A stretch of 64,000 bases of DNA from the NCBI GenBank assembly GCA_017553505.1, contig JAFZLD010000010.1, positions 62,001 to 126,000 on the forward strand, in the 5' to 3' direction. Shown here in pieces: positions 20,326 to 28,851 of this stretch (within the stretch, counting starts at the first letter, position 1; each line of letters starts with the position of its first letter). The stretch is from Lachnospiraceae bacterium (GTDB taxonomy: Bacteria > Bacillota > Clostridia > Lachnospirales > Lachnospiraceae). The notes beneath the pieces are model-generated. The model saw nothing but the letters and a program-made list of their open reading frames with translations. It did no database searches and was not told the DNA's origin. Both the position numbers and the translations under genes were made by a program.

Positions 20326-21788
20326 AATTCCTCCGTTCCGGCTATTTCCAAAGCCTTAAGGGAAGCTCGTGCTTTGTTTAAGCACTCTTCGAATTCCGTA
20401 GCCGGTACTGAGTCGGCTACGATACCGGCACCGCTTCTTACGAAGACCTTACCGTTTTTCTTGTAAGCAACTCTGATGGCGATGCAGGTGTCCATGTTAC
20501 CGGTGAAATCAATGTAGCCGATTGCTCCGCCGTAGATGCCGCGCTTATTGTTCTCAAGCTCGCCGATTATCTGGCAGGCGCGAATCTTGGGTGCGCCGGA
20601 GAGTGTTCCTGCGGGAAGCACTGCCTCGATGGCATCAAGTGCATCCTTGTCATCCTTAATCACTCCGCGAACCGTAGAGCCTATATGCATTACATGAGAG
20701 AACCTTTCAATCGAATGAAGCTTCTCAACCTCGACGGTACCGAACTTACTGATGCGTCCGAGATCGTTACGGCCAAGGTCCACTAACATGTTGTGCTCGG
20801 CAAGTTCTTTCTCATCCTTAAGGAGTTCAGCCTCAAGTGCCTTGTCCTCCTCATCCGTCTTGCCGCGGGGCCTTGTACCTGCAAGAGGAAATGTATGTAC
20901 CACACCGTTTTCAAGCTTCACAAGCGTCTCAGGCGATGCTCCCGCAACCTCCACATCGGTTCCCGCAAAATAAAACATATACGGAGACGGGTTAATCGTC
21001 CTAAGCACCCTGTAAGTATTGAGAAGACTGCCCTCAAACGGAGCGCTCAAGCGGTTCGACAACACTACCTGGAAGATATCACCCTCGCGAATGTACTGCT
21101 TTCCGCGCTCTACCATGTCCATGAATGCTTCTTTGGAGAATAGAGGAGTAACCTCACCTGTAAGATGTCCGCCGGGCTCGTCGCTCTTGGCGCCGTGCTT
21201 TAACAGGTTCACGAGATTCTTAAGCTCCATCACCGCTTTGTTGTAGCCGGTGGTCACATCCGAAAGGTCCATGTTAACCATGAGAATTATCTTCTGCTTG
21301 ATATGGTCAAAAGCAATTACCTTATCAAAAAGCATCAGGTCGATATCCTTGAAATTCTCCGAATCCTCAACCTTCACCCTCGCGGTAGGCTCGCTGTATC
21401 CGAAGAAATCAAATGAGAAGTAACCTACCAGTCCGCCGGTAAAAGAAGGCAGATAATCAAATCTGGGACTCTTGTAATCCGCAAGAATCTTTCTTAAGTA
21501 GTCCGAAGGCTTGTCAGTCTTGAAAGAAAGATTCGAGAACTTAATCTCACCACCAACACAAGTGATTTCCATCTTGGGATCATAACCCATGAATGTGTAG
21601 CGGCCCCAAGTATCATCAGCGCTTGCGGACTCGAGCATGTAGCAGTGAGTGGAAATGTTCTTAAGAATCCGCATGGTCTCGATGGGAGTTGTGAAATCGG
21701 AGAGAATCTCGGTGCTTACGGGAAGCACGTTGTACTTATTCTCAGCCGCAATTTTTTGTACGGTTTCAAGTGAAGGTAATACTTTCAT
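20322..21788 (-). CDS. trpE: Anthranilate synthase component I
   Basis: A 488-residue chorismate-utilising enzyme, first gene of the operon. It has the tryptophan-feedback region LLESA near the N-terminus (residues about 51-55), the catalytic core EGDIFQVVLSNR, SPSPYMFY-like NPSPYMFYF, GASPETLVKL, LAGTRPRGKT and GTLSGAPKIRACQII, and a terminal GAGIVADSVPATE. This matches TrpE rather than PabB. It is preceded by a tryptophan T-box, so expression responds to uncharged tRNA-Trp in addition to likely feedback inhibition of the protein. Confidence 0.97.
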   Translation of the reverse strand: MKVLPSLETVQKIAAENKYNVLPVSTEILSDFTTPIETMRILKNISTHCYMLESASADDTWGRYTFMGYDPKMEITCVGGEIKFSNLSFKTDKPSDYLRKILADYKSPRFDYLPSFTGGLVGYFSFDFFGYSEPTARVKVEDSENFKDIDLMLFDKVIAFDHIKQKIILMVNMDLSDVTTGYNKAVMELKNLVNLLKHGAKSDEPGGHLTGEVTPLFSKEAFMDMVERGKQYIREGDIFQVVLSNRLSAPFEGSLLNTYRVLRTINPSPYMFYFAGTDVEVAGASPETLVKLENGVVHTFPLAGTRPRGKTDEEDKALEAELLKDEKELAEHNMLVDLGRNDLGRISKFGTVEVEKLHSIERFSHVMHIGSTVRGVIKDDKDALDAIEAVLPAGTLSGAPKIRACQIIGELENNKRGIYGGAIGYIDFTGNMDTCIAIRVAYKKNGKVFVRSGAGIVADSVPATEFEECLNKARASLKALEIAGTEEL

Positions 21789-21814
21789 ACTGATTCCTTT
21801 CTGCCGTCGAGAAA

Positions 21815-22090
21815 TAAAAAAGTCCTCGACAGACTATCAATCTGTCAAGGACGAATATACTATCCGCGGTGCCACCTTGATACACAGGAGCGACCCTGTG
21901 CGCTTAGCGAGATACCAACATATCTCCGGCAATTGACGCTTGCCCAAACGTCGCAGAATACTCGGGAAATCCCTTTGACTGCGCCCTCAGCGGTCCATTT
22001 GACAATTTGTTTCTTATTCGGATCTCAGCATCCCGAACTCTCTGTGAAGGCATCACTGCCGTTATCTCCGCTTCAACGGTTTAACATATT
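21815..22090 (-). ncRNA. T-box leader, tryptophan-specific
   Basis: On the minus strand the leader of trpE carries AAGGTGGCACCGCGG (21878-21864), the canonical T-box motif; TGGC can pair with the GCCA end of tRNA-Trp. A specifier TGG lies at 21997-21995 within AAATGGACC. The terminator GTCCTTGACAGA...TCTGTCGAGGAC is followed by T6 (21852-21816). Stem I and the following stems account for the rest. It would antiterminate the trp operon when tRNA-Trp is uncharged. Confidence 0.95.
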
Positions 22091-22101
22091 AAATTGTACA
22101 C

Positions 22102-22130
22102 ATTATGTCACGGAGGGATTCTTTTGTCAA
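22102..22130 (-). promoter_or_regulatory. trp operon promoter
   Basis: Minus-strand TTGACA (22130-22125) and CATAAT (22107-22102) are separated by exactly 17 bases, directly upstream of the T-box leader. Confidence 0.8.
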
Positions 22131-22270
22131 TAATATTTTCAAAAATTTAATACTTAAACAGCGCACAATATGATTAATTAAGATTTCATGAAGATTGGCT
22201 CGGGCCGATTGACCGCGCTCCTATACGAAAGTAGACTTAAAATATCAAAGAGGAGATGAGGGGTATTAAC

Positions 22271-23542
22271 ATGAAAAAGAGGGTATTAAGTCTATTTACA
22301 TTATCGATGATTGTTCTTTTGAGCGGGTGCGGTAAGACCGTTTCGGAGCCGGAGGATACGGTTTCGGTTATCGGAGAATCGGTTGAAATATCGGCACCTG
22401 TTTCTGAATCTGTCGAGGAGCCTGAGGAAGCTTCAGTGTCCGAAGAGCCGAAACATCATTATGCTTTTTCCGAAGAAGAGGATATAATCGGCGAAGCGTG
22501 CAGAGCTAACATAGATATGGGAGCGTTTATCGACGAATTCGGTGTTGAACCGTTTAAAGACCCGGTTACGGCGGTTAAGACTGCATTCCCTTGCATGAAA
22601 GACAAGGACGCGGAATATATCAAGGCCTACGAGCATATGGGATATGTTGTCTTTGCCGAAGGCGAAGATGTTCTTTCTGTGGAGGTGTTTGTTGTCACAA
22701 AGACAGAAGACGGGGAATGCCTTTACTTTCCTTACTATGCAGACAACACGCTGCCGGAAGCTGCCATACGTACCAACGAAGAATTTGCGAAAATAACTTC
22801 CGCAGACTTTGAAAACGCTTTGGATTACGACACATTTTATAAAATCGCAATGGATGAAAAAGAAGACATCGTTTCAGAAAATCTTTATTTGGTCAAAGAA
22901 AGCGAAGACGGCAAAGCACAGTGCTATGGGCTTACCCATGCAGACGGTTCAATTATAAAAATGGGAGACTACGTGGCTCCGGTATATTATGAGGCTCTCG
23001 ACTTCAGGCCGATGCAATTTCTGACAGTTGAAGATTATGACAATGACGGTGAGGACGAATGTGCTTTTACGTTTAACAGCGGACATGGTACCGGATATTA
23101 CGTGGATAGCTTATTTATTGTCGATCCCGGTGAAGAAAAGCCTGTGAGTTTCTTTATGAATGATGCAGATATGACGTCTTCATATGGATATTATAACTAT
23201 GGCGAGAATATTTACTACAAAGTCGGCTATGAGTACGACGAGACGACCGCAGAGATGTCTTTCTGGCTTGATAAAGACGGCAAAAAAATCAATAAGGGTA
23301 GTTTTACATACGATGAAGAATATGCCAAAATGGGCAACAATCAACTTTGTTTCGGAGACCAGTTGCGATTTATAAGTGACGGAAAGAAGCTTTCGTTCGA
23401 AGCTGCCGGCGGATTCTACGGCCCGAACAGTGGCTGGGTTGACTATGTTTACAGCCTTATACTTGAGGGCGAGCTCACTTACAAAGACGGAGTGATTAAA
23501 GTTAAGAATCTTAATCTTTACTGCGAACATTCGGAAAACTAA
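22271..23542 (+). CDS. Lipoprotein of unknown function with acidic linker
   Basis: A 423-residue secreted lipoprotein: short basic start MKKRV, hydrophobic stretch, lipobox LLSGC, then a Ser/Glu/Val/Pro-rich linker to about residue 65. The mature domain includes VEDYDNDGEDECAF, a calcium-loop-like acidic motif of the type seen in FG-GAP/VCBS repeats, followed by aromatic-rich beta segments. I start at 22271 because the signal peptide begins there and GAGGGG lies 7 bases upstream; the ATG at 22256 abuts its purine run. No enzyme family recognised. Confidence 0.75.
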   Translation: MKKRVLSLFTLSMIVLLSGCGKTVSEPEDTVSVIGESVEISAPVSESVEEPEEASVSEEPKHHYAFSEEEDIIGEACRANIDMGAFIDEFGVEPFKDPVTAVKTAFPCMKDKDAEYIKAYEHMGYVVFAEGEDVLSVEVFVVTKTEDGECLYFPYYADNTLPEAAIRTNEEFAKITSADFENALDYDTFYKIAMDEKEDIVSENLYLVKESEDGKAQCYGLTHADGSIIKMGDYVAPVYYEALDFRPMQFLTVEDYDNDGEDECAFTFNSGHGTGYYVDSLFIVDPGEEKPVSFFMNDADMTSSYGYYNYGENIYYKVGYEYDETTAEMSFWLDKDGKKINKGSFTYDEEYAKMGNNQLCFGDQLRFISDGKKLSFEAAGGFYGPNSGWVDYVYSLILEGELTYKDGVIKVKNLNLYCEHSEN

Positions 23543-23573
23543 GCAATTTACTTGGATAATTACGGGGGTAGTT

Positions 23574-24020
23574 ATGGGGTTTGTTAAGGAATTTAGAGAT
23601 TTTCATAAAGAAATGCCCGAATGGCAGTATTTGACCGATATTGGCGTGAGAAGTATCGGGGGTGGAGAAATATGGAAAAACGTAAAAGAATTGGTGTTGG
23701 ACCGCGAAAATAATTATTTCTTGATTCCACAAGGACATACGGGGTTTGCTTATACTGATGAAGACATAGGATATTTTCTGCTTTGCCTAAATGGGAAAAA
23801 AATACGTATAGAGGCAGTCGAAACAAGAAATAATAACGCAGATAAAACTATAGATAGAATATATGATATACGTGATATTGTGATACTAGATGACGAAATT
23901 AGAGACATTTACACCCAAGAAGATATACATAGTTTGGTTAAGGAAGCGTTTTCTGTGATGGCGACAATTCAAGAAAGCGCGAATAGGAAGAACGGGAAAG
24001 TGAAAATAACGGGGGTCTGA
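23574..24020 (+). CDS. Small acidic protein, first of a tandem paralog pair
   Basis: A 148-residue soluble protein beginning MGFVKEFRDFHKEMPEWQYL. It has a mixed alpha/beta composition with a conserved FLIPQGHTG and YTDEDI centre and an acidic C-terminal helix region. The next gene, 7 bases on, is a paralog: the first 25 codons are almost identical at the DNA level (3 differences in 75 bases) while the rest is only about half identical in protein. Base composition is more AT-rich than the neighbouring housekeeping genes, which hints at acquisition. Size and tandem variants resemble immunity or antitoxin-like proteins, but no family was recognised. Confidence 0.7.
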   Translation: MGFVKEFRDFHKEMPEWQYLTDIGVRSIGGGEIWKNVKELVLDRENNYFLIPQGHTGFAYTDEDIGYFLLCLNGKKIRIEAVETRNNNADKTIDRIYDIRDIVILDDEIRDIYTQEDIHSLVKEAFSVMATIQESANRKNGKVKITGV

Positions 24021-24027
24021 AAAAGTT

Positions 24028-24495
24028 ATGGGGTTTGTTAAGGAATTCAGAGATTTTCACCAAGAAATGCCCGAATGGCAGTATTTGACCGATATTGGCG
24101 TTAGGGACATGTTTGGTGACGAAATTGAAAGGCATACAGCATTCATGGTATTAGACCGGATAAAAAAGTTCTTTTTAATACCACAGGGACATACGGGGGT
24201 GGCATATACAGACGAAGATATATCTTTTTATATGCTTTGCTTGGATGGCAAAAAAGTGCAAATTGAAGCCGTAGAAAATAGTAAAAAGAATGCAGATACA
24301 ACTATAGATACCTCGTTTGATATTCGCGAAATTCGAATTATTGACCAAGAAATCAAAGATATTTTTACATATGATGAAATAATAGCTTTAATCACGGATG
24401 CTTTTGAGAAACTAGCACTGGTTCGGGAGGATGAGTATAGAAAGAACGGTAATGTACGTTTCACGGGTTTAGACGAAAGCAAATTCGTTGAGTAG
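24028..24495 (+). CDS. Small acidic protein, second of a tandem paralog pair
   Basis: A 155-residue paralog of the preceding gene with the same blocks in the same order (MGFVKEFRDFHQEMPEWQYL, FLIPQGHTG, YTDEDI, KNGNVRFTG) and a longer C-terminus. The near-identical 5' segment joined to a diverged remainder suggests recent recombination or gene conversion between the copies. No toxin gene is seen next to the pair; the next gene is convergent. Function unknown. Confidence 0.7.
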   Translation: MGFVKEFRDFHQEMPEWQYLTDIGVRDMFGDEIERHTAFMVLDRIKKFFLIPQGHTGVAYTDEDISFYMLCLDGKKVQIEAVENSKKNADTTIDTSFDIREIRIIDQEIKDIFTYDEIIALITDAFEKLALVREDEYRKNGNVRFTGLDESKFVE

Positions 24496-24898
24496 TTGGG
24501 TTAAAAGCCTATATGGTTAAAAGAAGGAATTCCGGTTAAATCTAAACATTGATTTGCGACGCCACTTTCGGAACCGACATGTAAAAAGATAAAAATCCGC
24601 ATTTTTAGACATTAATAGTAAGACTAAGTAGTAAGAATAGAGTACCGGCCTTTGCTTTTTCTTATGCAGGGACAGGTAAAATATCGTTTTTTAATGAATT
24701 TAACCATTACTCTCAGGGAAACACCCTTAAGAGTAATGGTTAAAATTTTGCCTTTTTTGAGGTTTTATCTGTACTTTAAAAATCACAAGCTCCCAAATGC
24801 CGGTTAGATATTTGTAATAATGGCAAAACTAGACAATTCTATCTAGCCGTAACCATACCGCACCTTTCACTTGGGCTATATATCTGTTACTGACGCGC
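24496..24898. other. 403-base intergenic stretch with one strong hairpin
   Basis: No convincing gene on either strand. It holds the 15-bp hairpin annotated separately at 24699-24744 and, on the minus strand at 24846-24829, a weak CTAGA/TCTAG hairpin followed by TTTT that may end the EF-hand gene. The rest is AT-rich with no recognised feature. Confidence 0.6.
24699..24744. terminator. Long hairpin, probable terminator
   Basis: TTTAACCATTACTCT pairs perfectly with AGAGTAATGGTTAAA (15 bp) around a 16-base loop that contains an inner GGG/CCC pair; ATTTTGCCTTTTTT follows on the plus strand. It lies 200 bases after the paralog pair, so it may terminate that transcript. Confidence 0.65.
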
Positions 24899-26038
24899 TT
24901 ACGTTACCAAATCCACATGCTGCACTGTGCCTACATCGCCGGATTCGTAGAGGAAGATGCCGGTTTTGCGTATGAAGCCGTTGGTGGCGCCGGTGGCAAA
25001 AGAATTAAGCATGAAATCAGTGTCGCGATTCTGAAGTCCTATGGCACCGACACCCGCTTCTTTGAGCGAATAGAGGACGCTTTTGCCCTCTTCGTCAAAC
25101 GTCCAGATTTTGAGCTTTTCAAAGATTGCGTCGTTTTCGTCAATCCAGCCGTTGTGGTCGAGGTCGTACTCGGCGAGGTCTTTGAAACCGTCGCCGGAGG
25201 CTGTGCCGAAGAGCTCGGAGCCGTCGTTGATCTTGCCGTCACCGTTCTTGTCGAGAGCCAGGAATCCGCTGCCTTCGCGAAGCATGGAAATTTCTTCTTC
25301 GGTGCCGTCGCAGTCAAGGTCGAAGAAATACTTAAGATCCGAGAGTCCCGCGGGAGTGTCGTGAAGATTGACTACAAGCGGGTCGATAGCTTGGAAGTAA
25401 GCATTGATGGCGGTTTCTGACGTAAACTGACAGAGCCTTGAGGACATGGCGATATCGATGTTAACGTTGATTTCCCGTCCGTCATCAGTCTTAACAATTC
25501 CCTGCGCGGAGAACGTTGTGTACTCCATTGTCTGGAAGCAGAAAGTATCCGTGGTGCTTTCTACCACGAACTGATACTCTGTGCCGGCTTCTCGCGGCTC
25601 CGCGTTCGGAAGCGCATTGGCATCGGTCTCACAGGAATCCTTGGGCTTTCTTCTAAAAAGAAGCTCTAAGATGTCCTGAATGAACTTCTGGTGCATCTTC
25701 TGAAACTCAGACGCAGTGTCACGCGCCTTTGCAATGGACGCATCGATGCTGATTCTTTTGCCGGAATTAAGTCTGGCAAAAAAATTCTGAATAGGGTTTG
25801 GATCAAGATAGTCGACAAGGTCTGTCTGCCCCTCATCGGCCGTAAGTGCGGGGAATTTTAAATCCCCGGAAATTTCGGTGTATTCCTCTTGTAAAAAGAA
25901 ACTGCCGAAAGTAGATGTAAGCTGACTTCCTGTCGATCCTTCGCCGCTTACATGTGTTTCAACGTTGCGCTGAAACGATTTTGAAGACTTTGAAAGTCTT
26001 GCGGAGTCCATTCCTATGGTACCGGAATCGATTCTCAA
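24899..26038 (-). CDS. EF-hand calcium-binding protein, standalone RTX-type C-terminal domain
   Basis: A 379-residue protein without signal peptide. The C-terminal 150 residues hold three calcium loops in a familiar order: FDLDCDGTEEEI, LALDKNGDGKINDGSELFG and YDLDHNGWIDENDAIF. This block is known from the ends of large RTX and haemolysin-type secreted proteins, where it also follows the pattern 'data, then LDxNGDGxIxxGxELFG'. Here it stands on a short N-terminal half starting MRIDSGTIGMDSARLSK. The start is a TTG at 26038 with GGAGGG about 13 bases upstream, a long spacing, so the exact start is uncertain. Role unknown; possibly cell-surface or flagellum-related (inference). Confidence 0.65.
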   Translation of the reverse strand: MRIDSGTIGMDSARLSKSSKSFQRNVETHVSGEGSTGSQLTSTFGSFFLQEEYTEISGDLKFPALTADEGQTDLVDYLDPNPIQNFFARLNSGKRISIDASIAKARDTASEFQKMHQKFIQDILELLFRRKPKDSCETDANALPNAEPREAGTEYQFVVESTTDTFCFQTMEYTTFSAQGIVKTDDGREINVNIDIAMSSRLCQFTSETAINAYFQAIDPLVVNLHDTPAGLSDLKYFFDLDCDGTEEEISMLREGSGFLALDKNGDGKINDGSELFGTASGDGFKDLAEYDLDHNGWIDENDAIFEKLKIWTFDEEGKSVLYSLKEAGVGAIGLQNRDTDFMLNSFATGATNGFIRKTGIFLYESGDVGTVQHVDLVT

Positions 26039-26173
26039 ATTATTATTTCACCCTCCTGATAATAAAATTGGGACGTATCGTCGGAAAATTCTTTTTCCGC
26101 GTAAACGTCCCTGTAAGATATATATCGGCAGTGAAAGTGTAATCCTTAAGTATCTTTTTCACAAAAATCGATG

Positions 26174-26179
26174 TATAAT
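26174..26179 (+). promoter_or_regulatory. Candidate -10 element (TATAAT) for the GH9-like gene
   Basis: A perfect TATAAT, preceded by TG, lies 32 bases upstream of the start codon; no good -35 was found. Confidence 0.4.
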
Positions 26180-26210
26180 AGCGACTGTGCAGTAACATTA
26201 AGGGGAAACT

Positions 26211-27695
26211 ATGTCGCGTAGGAGAATACTTGCCAATTTCATAGTGATAAGCCTGATTGCGGCCCTTTTGAGCGGGTGTGACGGCAGCGGAGACGCCGAG
26301 GTAAATATGAACATTTTCACCAAGGACTCAGGCAACCGCAAGACCATGTTAGACGAGCCGTCGGTGGATTATGAGATTCCGGGAGTATACCCTTCCATTT
26401 CGGTAGATATCATGGGATACGAGGCAGGAAGGGACAAGGAGGCGGTGCTGTGGGCATCGAGGCTTCCTGCTTTTTACGAGATTAAGGATGCTGCCACGGA
26501 TGACGTTGTGTATCAGGGCAGCGTTAAGAGAAAAGATATCGAAAGCGAAGACGGTATGTCGGCCGGAGTTATTGATTTTTCGGGTCTCAATACTGTCGGA
26601 ACTTATTACATAGAGACTGAGATTCTCGGTCGTTCCAAGGTATTTAAGGTCAAAGAAAACGTGTACGATGACCTCCTTAAATCATCATTTGCCAAGCTTC
26701 ACGGCTTAAGATGTGATGGCTGTCATGATGCGTCTGTTCCGCTTGAGAGCGACAGCGGTAGGATGATAGATGTTAAGGGAGGCTGGCACACTTCGGATAA
26801 CGGCGAGAAGGATGTGGTGGAAGGCTGTCTTGCGCTTATGGACATCTGTACCATCTACGAGTTCTACCCCAAGCTTTTCGCGGATGATTACGAGATATCC
26901 GAGAGTGGCAACAGGATTCCCGACATTCTTGATGAAGCGGCTTACGAAGCCGAGTGGCTGTTACTTATGCAAAATAAAGATTCAGGCGGCGTATACGCTT
27001 CGGTTTCCTACGGCGCATCGCAGCAGAATCAGAACAGTGCGGCGCTTGTGGTGAGAAGCGAGACTACGCGTTCGACGGCGTATTTCTGCGCTTGTATGGC
27101 GAAGGTTTCTTTTACCTTCAAGCGATTTAATACAGATTTGTCCAATAAGGCGATGCAGGCGGCGGTGCTTGCGTGGAAGTGTCTTGAGGCCAATAAGGGT
27201 ATTGTGGATTCGGAGCAGATGTTCAGAGCTGCGACGGAGCTCTACAGGCTTACCGGGCAGGACACGTACAAGAACGTTGTGAACGATTTTCTGAAAGCCA
27301 ATGCAGACAAGCCCTACGACAGCAGACCGGTTCTTGACGGAGCCATTACATATCTTTCCACAGCCAGAGCAACGAATGTGGGCTTTTGTACATTGCTTAT
27401 GGACAGTCTTATGAAGCGTGAAGAGACTAAGGTTGCGCTTTCCAATGCTTCCTGCTTTGAGGTCGAGTCTGAGGATGCGGAGCCTGAGGACGTTTTGAGA
27501 ACTGCTTTTGAGTACGCGATTGTGGACTACATAAATTCTAGTATCGAGTATGTGCGCGGCGAGGAAGACTGCCTTCATTATGTGGGAGGGCGCAACGCAA
27601 TCAGCAAGAATTATTTCGATACCATTAACACGCCCGATTCGCTGGTAAATATCATTGCGGTGGCGGCAAGACTTGCTGAAAGCGGCGATAAGTAG
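26211..27695 (+). CDS. GH9-like lipoprotein with degenerate active site
   Basis: A 494-residue lipoprotein (lipobox LLSGC at about 19-23). Residues about 60-155 form the Ig-like domain that precedes family 9 cellulases (VDIMGYEAG, then DFSGLNTVGTYYIE), followed by a helical barrel-like region with MIDVKGGWHTSDNGEKDVVEG. In active GH9 enzymes that place reads GGWHDAGDYGKY, with the DAGD aspartates activating water. Here DAGD is lost, the GRN motif survives as GGRNAISKNYF, but the roughly 100-residue C-terminal stretch with the catalytic glutamate is collapsed to a few residues. It is therefore probably a non-catalytic glycan-binding or scaffold lipoprotein (inference). GGGGAAACT precedes the ATG. 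Confidence 0.7.
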   Translation: MSRRRILANFIVISLIAALLSGCDGSGDAEVNMNIFTKDSGNRKTMLDEPSVDYEIPGVYPSISVDIMGYEAGRDKEAVLWASRLPAFYEIKDAATDDVVYQGSVKRKDIESEDGMSAGVIDFSGLNTVGTYYIETEILGRSKVFKVKENVYDDLLKSSFAKLHGLRCDGCHDASVPLESDSGRMIDVKGGWHTSDNGEKDVVEGCLALMDICTIYEFYPKLFADDYEISESGNRIPDILDEAAYEAEWLLLMQNKDSGGVYASVSYGASQQNQNSAALVVRSETTRSTAYFCACMAKVSFTFKRFNTDLSNKAMQAAVLAWKCLEANKGIVDSEQMFRAATELYRLTGQDTYKNVVNDFLKANADKPYDSRPVLDGAITYLSTARATNVGFCTLLMDSLMKREETKVALSNASCFEVESEDAEPEDVLRTAFEYAIVDYINSSIEYVRGEEDCLHYVGGRNAISKNYFDTINTPDSLVNIIAVAARLAESGDK

Positions 27696-27818
27696 TGTCC
27701 CGGTGGGCCGGAAAGCACTTTTGGTCATATAATAAGCATTTACGAGGCTTTTTGCCTGCTCGCGTGAGTGATAGCATTATAAGTACAATAGGACAAATAT
27801 CAGATTGGAGTGACAACA

Positions 27819-28847
27819 ATGAAAATAGTAGTTTTGGCAGGCGGCACCAGCACCGAGAGAGATGTGTCTCTTGTGTCCGGCGCCAAGATTTATAAAGCGT
27901 TGAGTGAAAACGGTCATAAGTGCGTACTTCTCGACGTATTCTTAGGTCTTGAAGATGTGGACATCGATACGGTATTTGACAGGGGCGATGAGCTTCTTGG
28001 CAATATCGAGGGTATCAAGCAGGACAATCCCGATCTTGAGGCGGTTAAAGCGCTTCGTAAGGACGGCGGCAAGTCTTTCTTTGGCCCCAATGTACTTGAG
28101 ATTTGCAGTAAGGCTGATGTGGTATTTATGGCGCTTCATGGCGAGAACGGCGAGAACGGTAAGGTTCAGGCCGCATTCGACCTTCACGGCATCAAGTACA
28201 CCGGTAACGACTATGTAAGCTCTGCGCTTGCAATGGACAAGAATCTTTCCAAAGATTTGTTCCATCGGTATGGAATCTCCACTCCTGAGGGCTTTGCGCT
28301 TAAGAAGGGCGAGGCTGACAACAATGAAGTGAAGTTCCCTGTAGTTGTTAAGGTTACCGACGGCGGTTCCAGCATAGGCGTTTATATCGCACACAACACC
28401 GCTGAGTATGAGAAGGCCAAGAAAGACGCTTTCTTTTACGGCAACGAGCTTGTAGTGGAGCAGTTTATTGAGGGACGCGAGTTCTCTTGCGGCGTTATTC
28501 TCGGCGAGGCACTTCCCGTTATCGAAATTGCGCCCAAAGAAGGCTTCTACGACTACAAGAACAAGTATCAGGAAGGATCGACTGTCGAGACCTGTCCCGC
28601 AGTGCTTGATGATAAGACAACAAAGCGTATGCAGAAGATGGCTGTTGATGTATACAATGCGTTAAGGCTTAATCAGTATGCTAGAATTGATATAATGATG
28701 GATAAGGCGGGAGAGATTTATGCGCTTGAAGCCAATACTCTTCCCGGTATGACTCCCCTGTCGCTTATGCCTCAGGAGGCAGCGGCTGTAGGTGTCAGCT
28801 ATAATGAGCTTTGCGAGAAATTAATCAGGATGGCATTGGACAAGTAG
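27819..28847 (+). CDS. ddl: D-alanine--D-alanine ligase
   Basis: A 342-residue ATP-grasp enzyme that joins two D-alanines for the peptidoglycan stem. Conserved blocks are the N-terminal VVLAGGTSTERDVSL, FMALHGENGENGKVQ, GSSIGV, EFSCGVILGE and the C-terminal EANTLPGMTPLSLMPQ with the Mg-binding region. I use the ATG at 27819, 8 bases after TTGGAG, rather than the GTG at 27810, which abuts that site. murF follows after 4 bases, a natural pairing because MurF uses the product dipeptide. Confidence 0.95.
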   Translation: MKIVVLAGGTSTERDVSLVSGAKIYKALSENGHKCVLLDVFLGLEDVDIDTVFDRGDELLGNIEGIKQDNPDLEAVKALRKDGGKSFFGPNVLEICSKADVVFMALHGENGENGKVQAAFDLHGIKYTGNDYVSSALAMDKNLSKDLFHRYGISTPEGFALKKGEADNNEVKFPVVVKVTDGGSSIGVYIAHNTAEYEKAKKDAFFYGNELVVEQFIEGREFSCGVILGEALPVIEIAPKEGFYDYKNKYQEGSTVETCPAVLDDKTTKRMQKMAVDVYNALRLNQYARIDIMMDKAGEIYALEANTLPGMTPLSLMPQEAAAVGVSYNELCEKLIRMALDK

Positions 28848-28851
28848 AATT

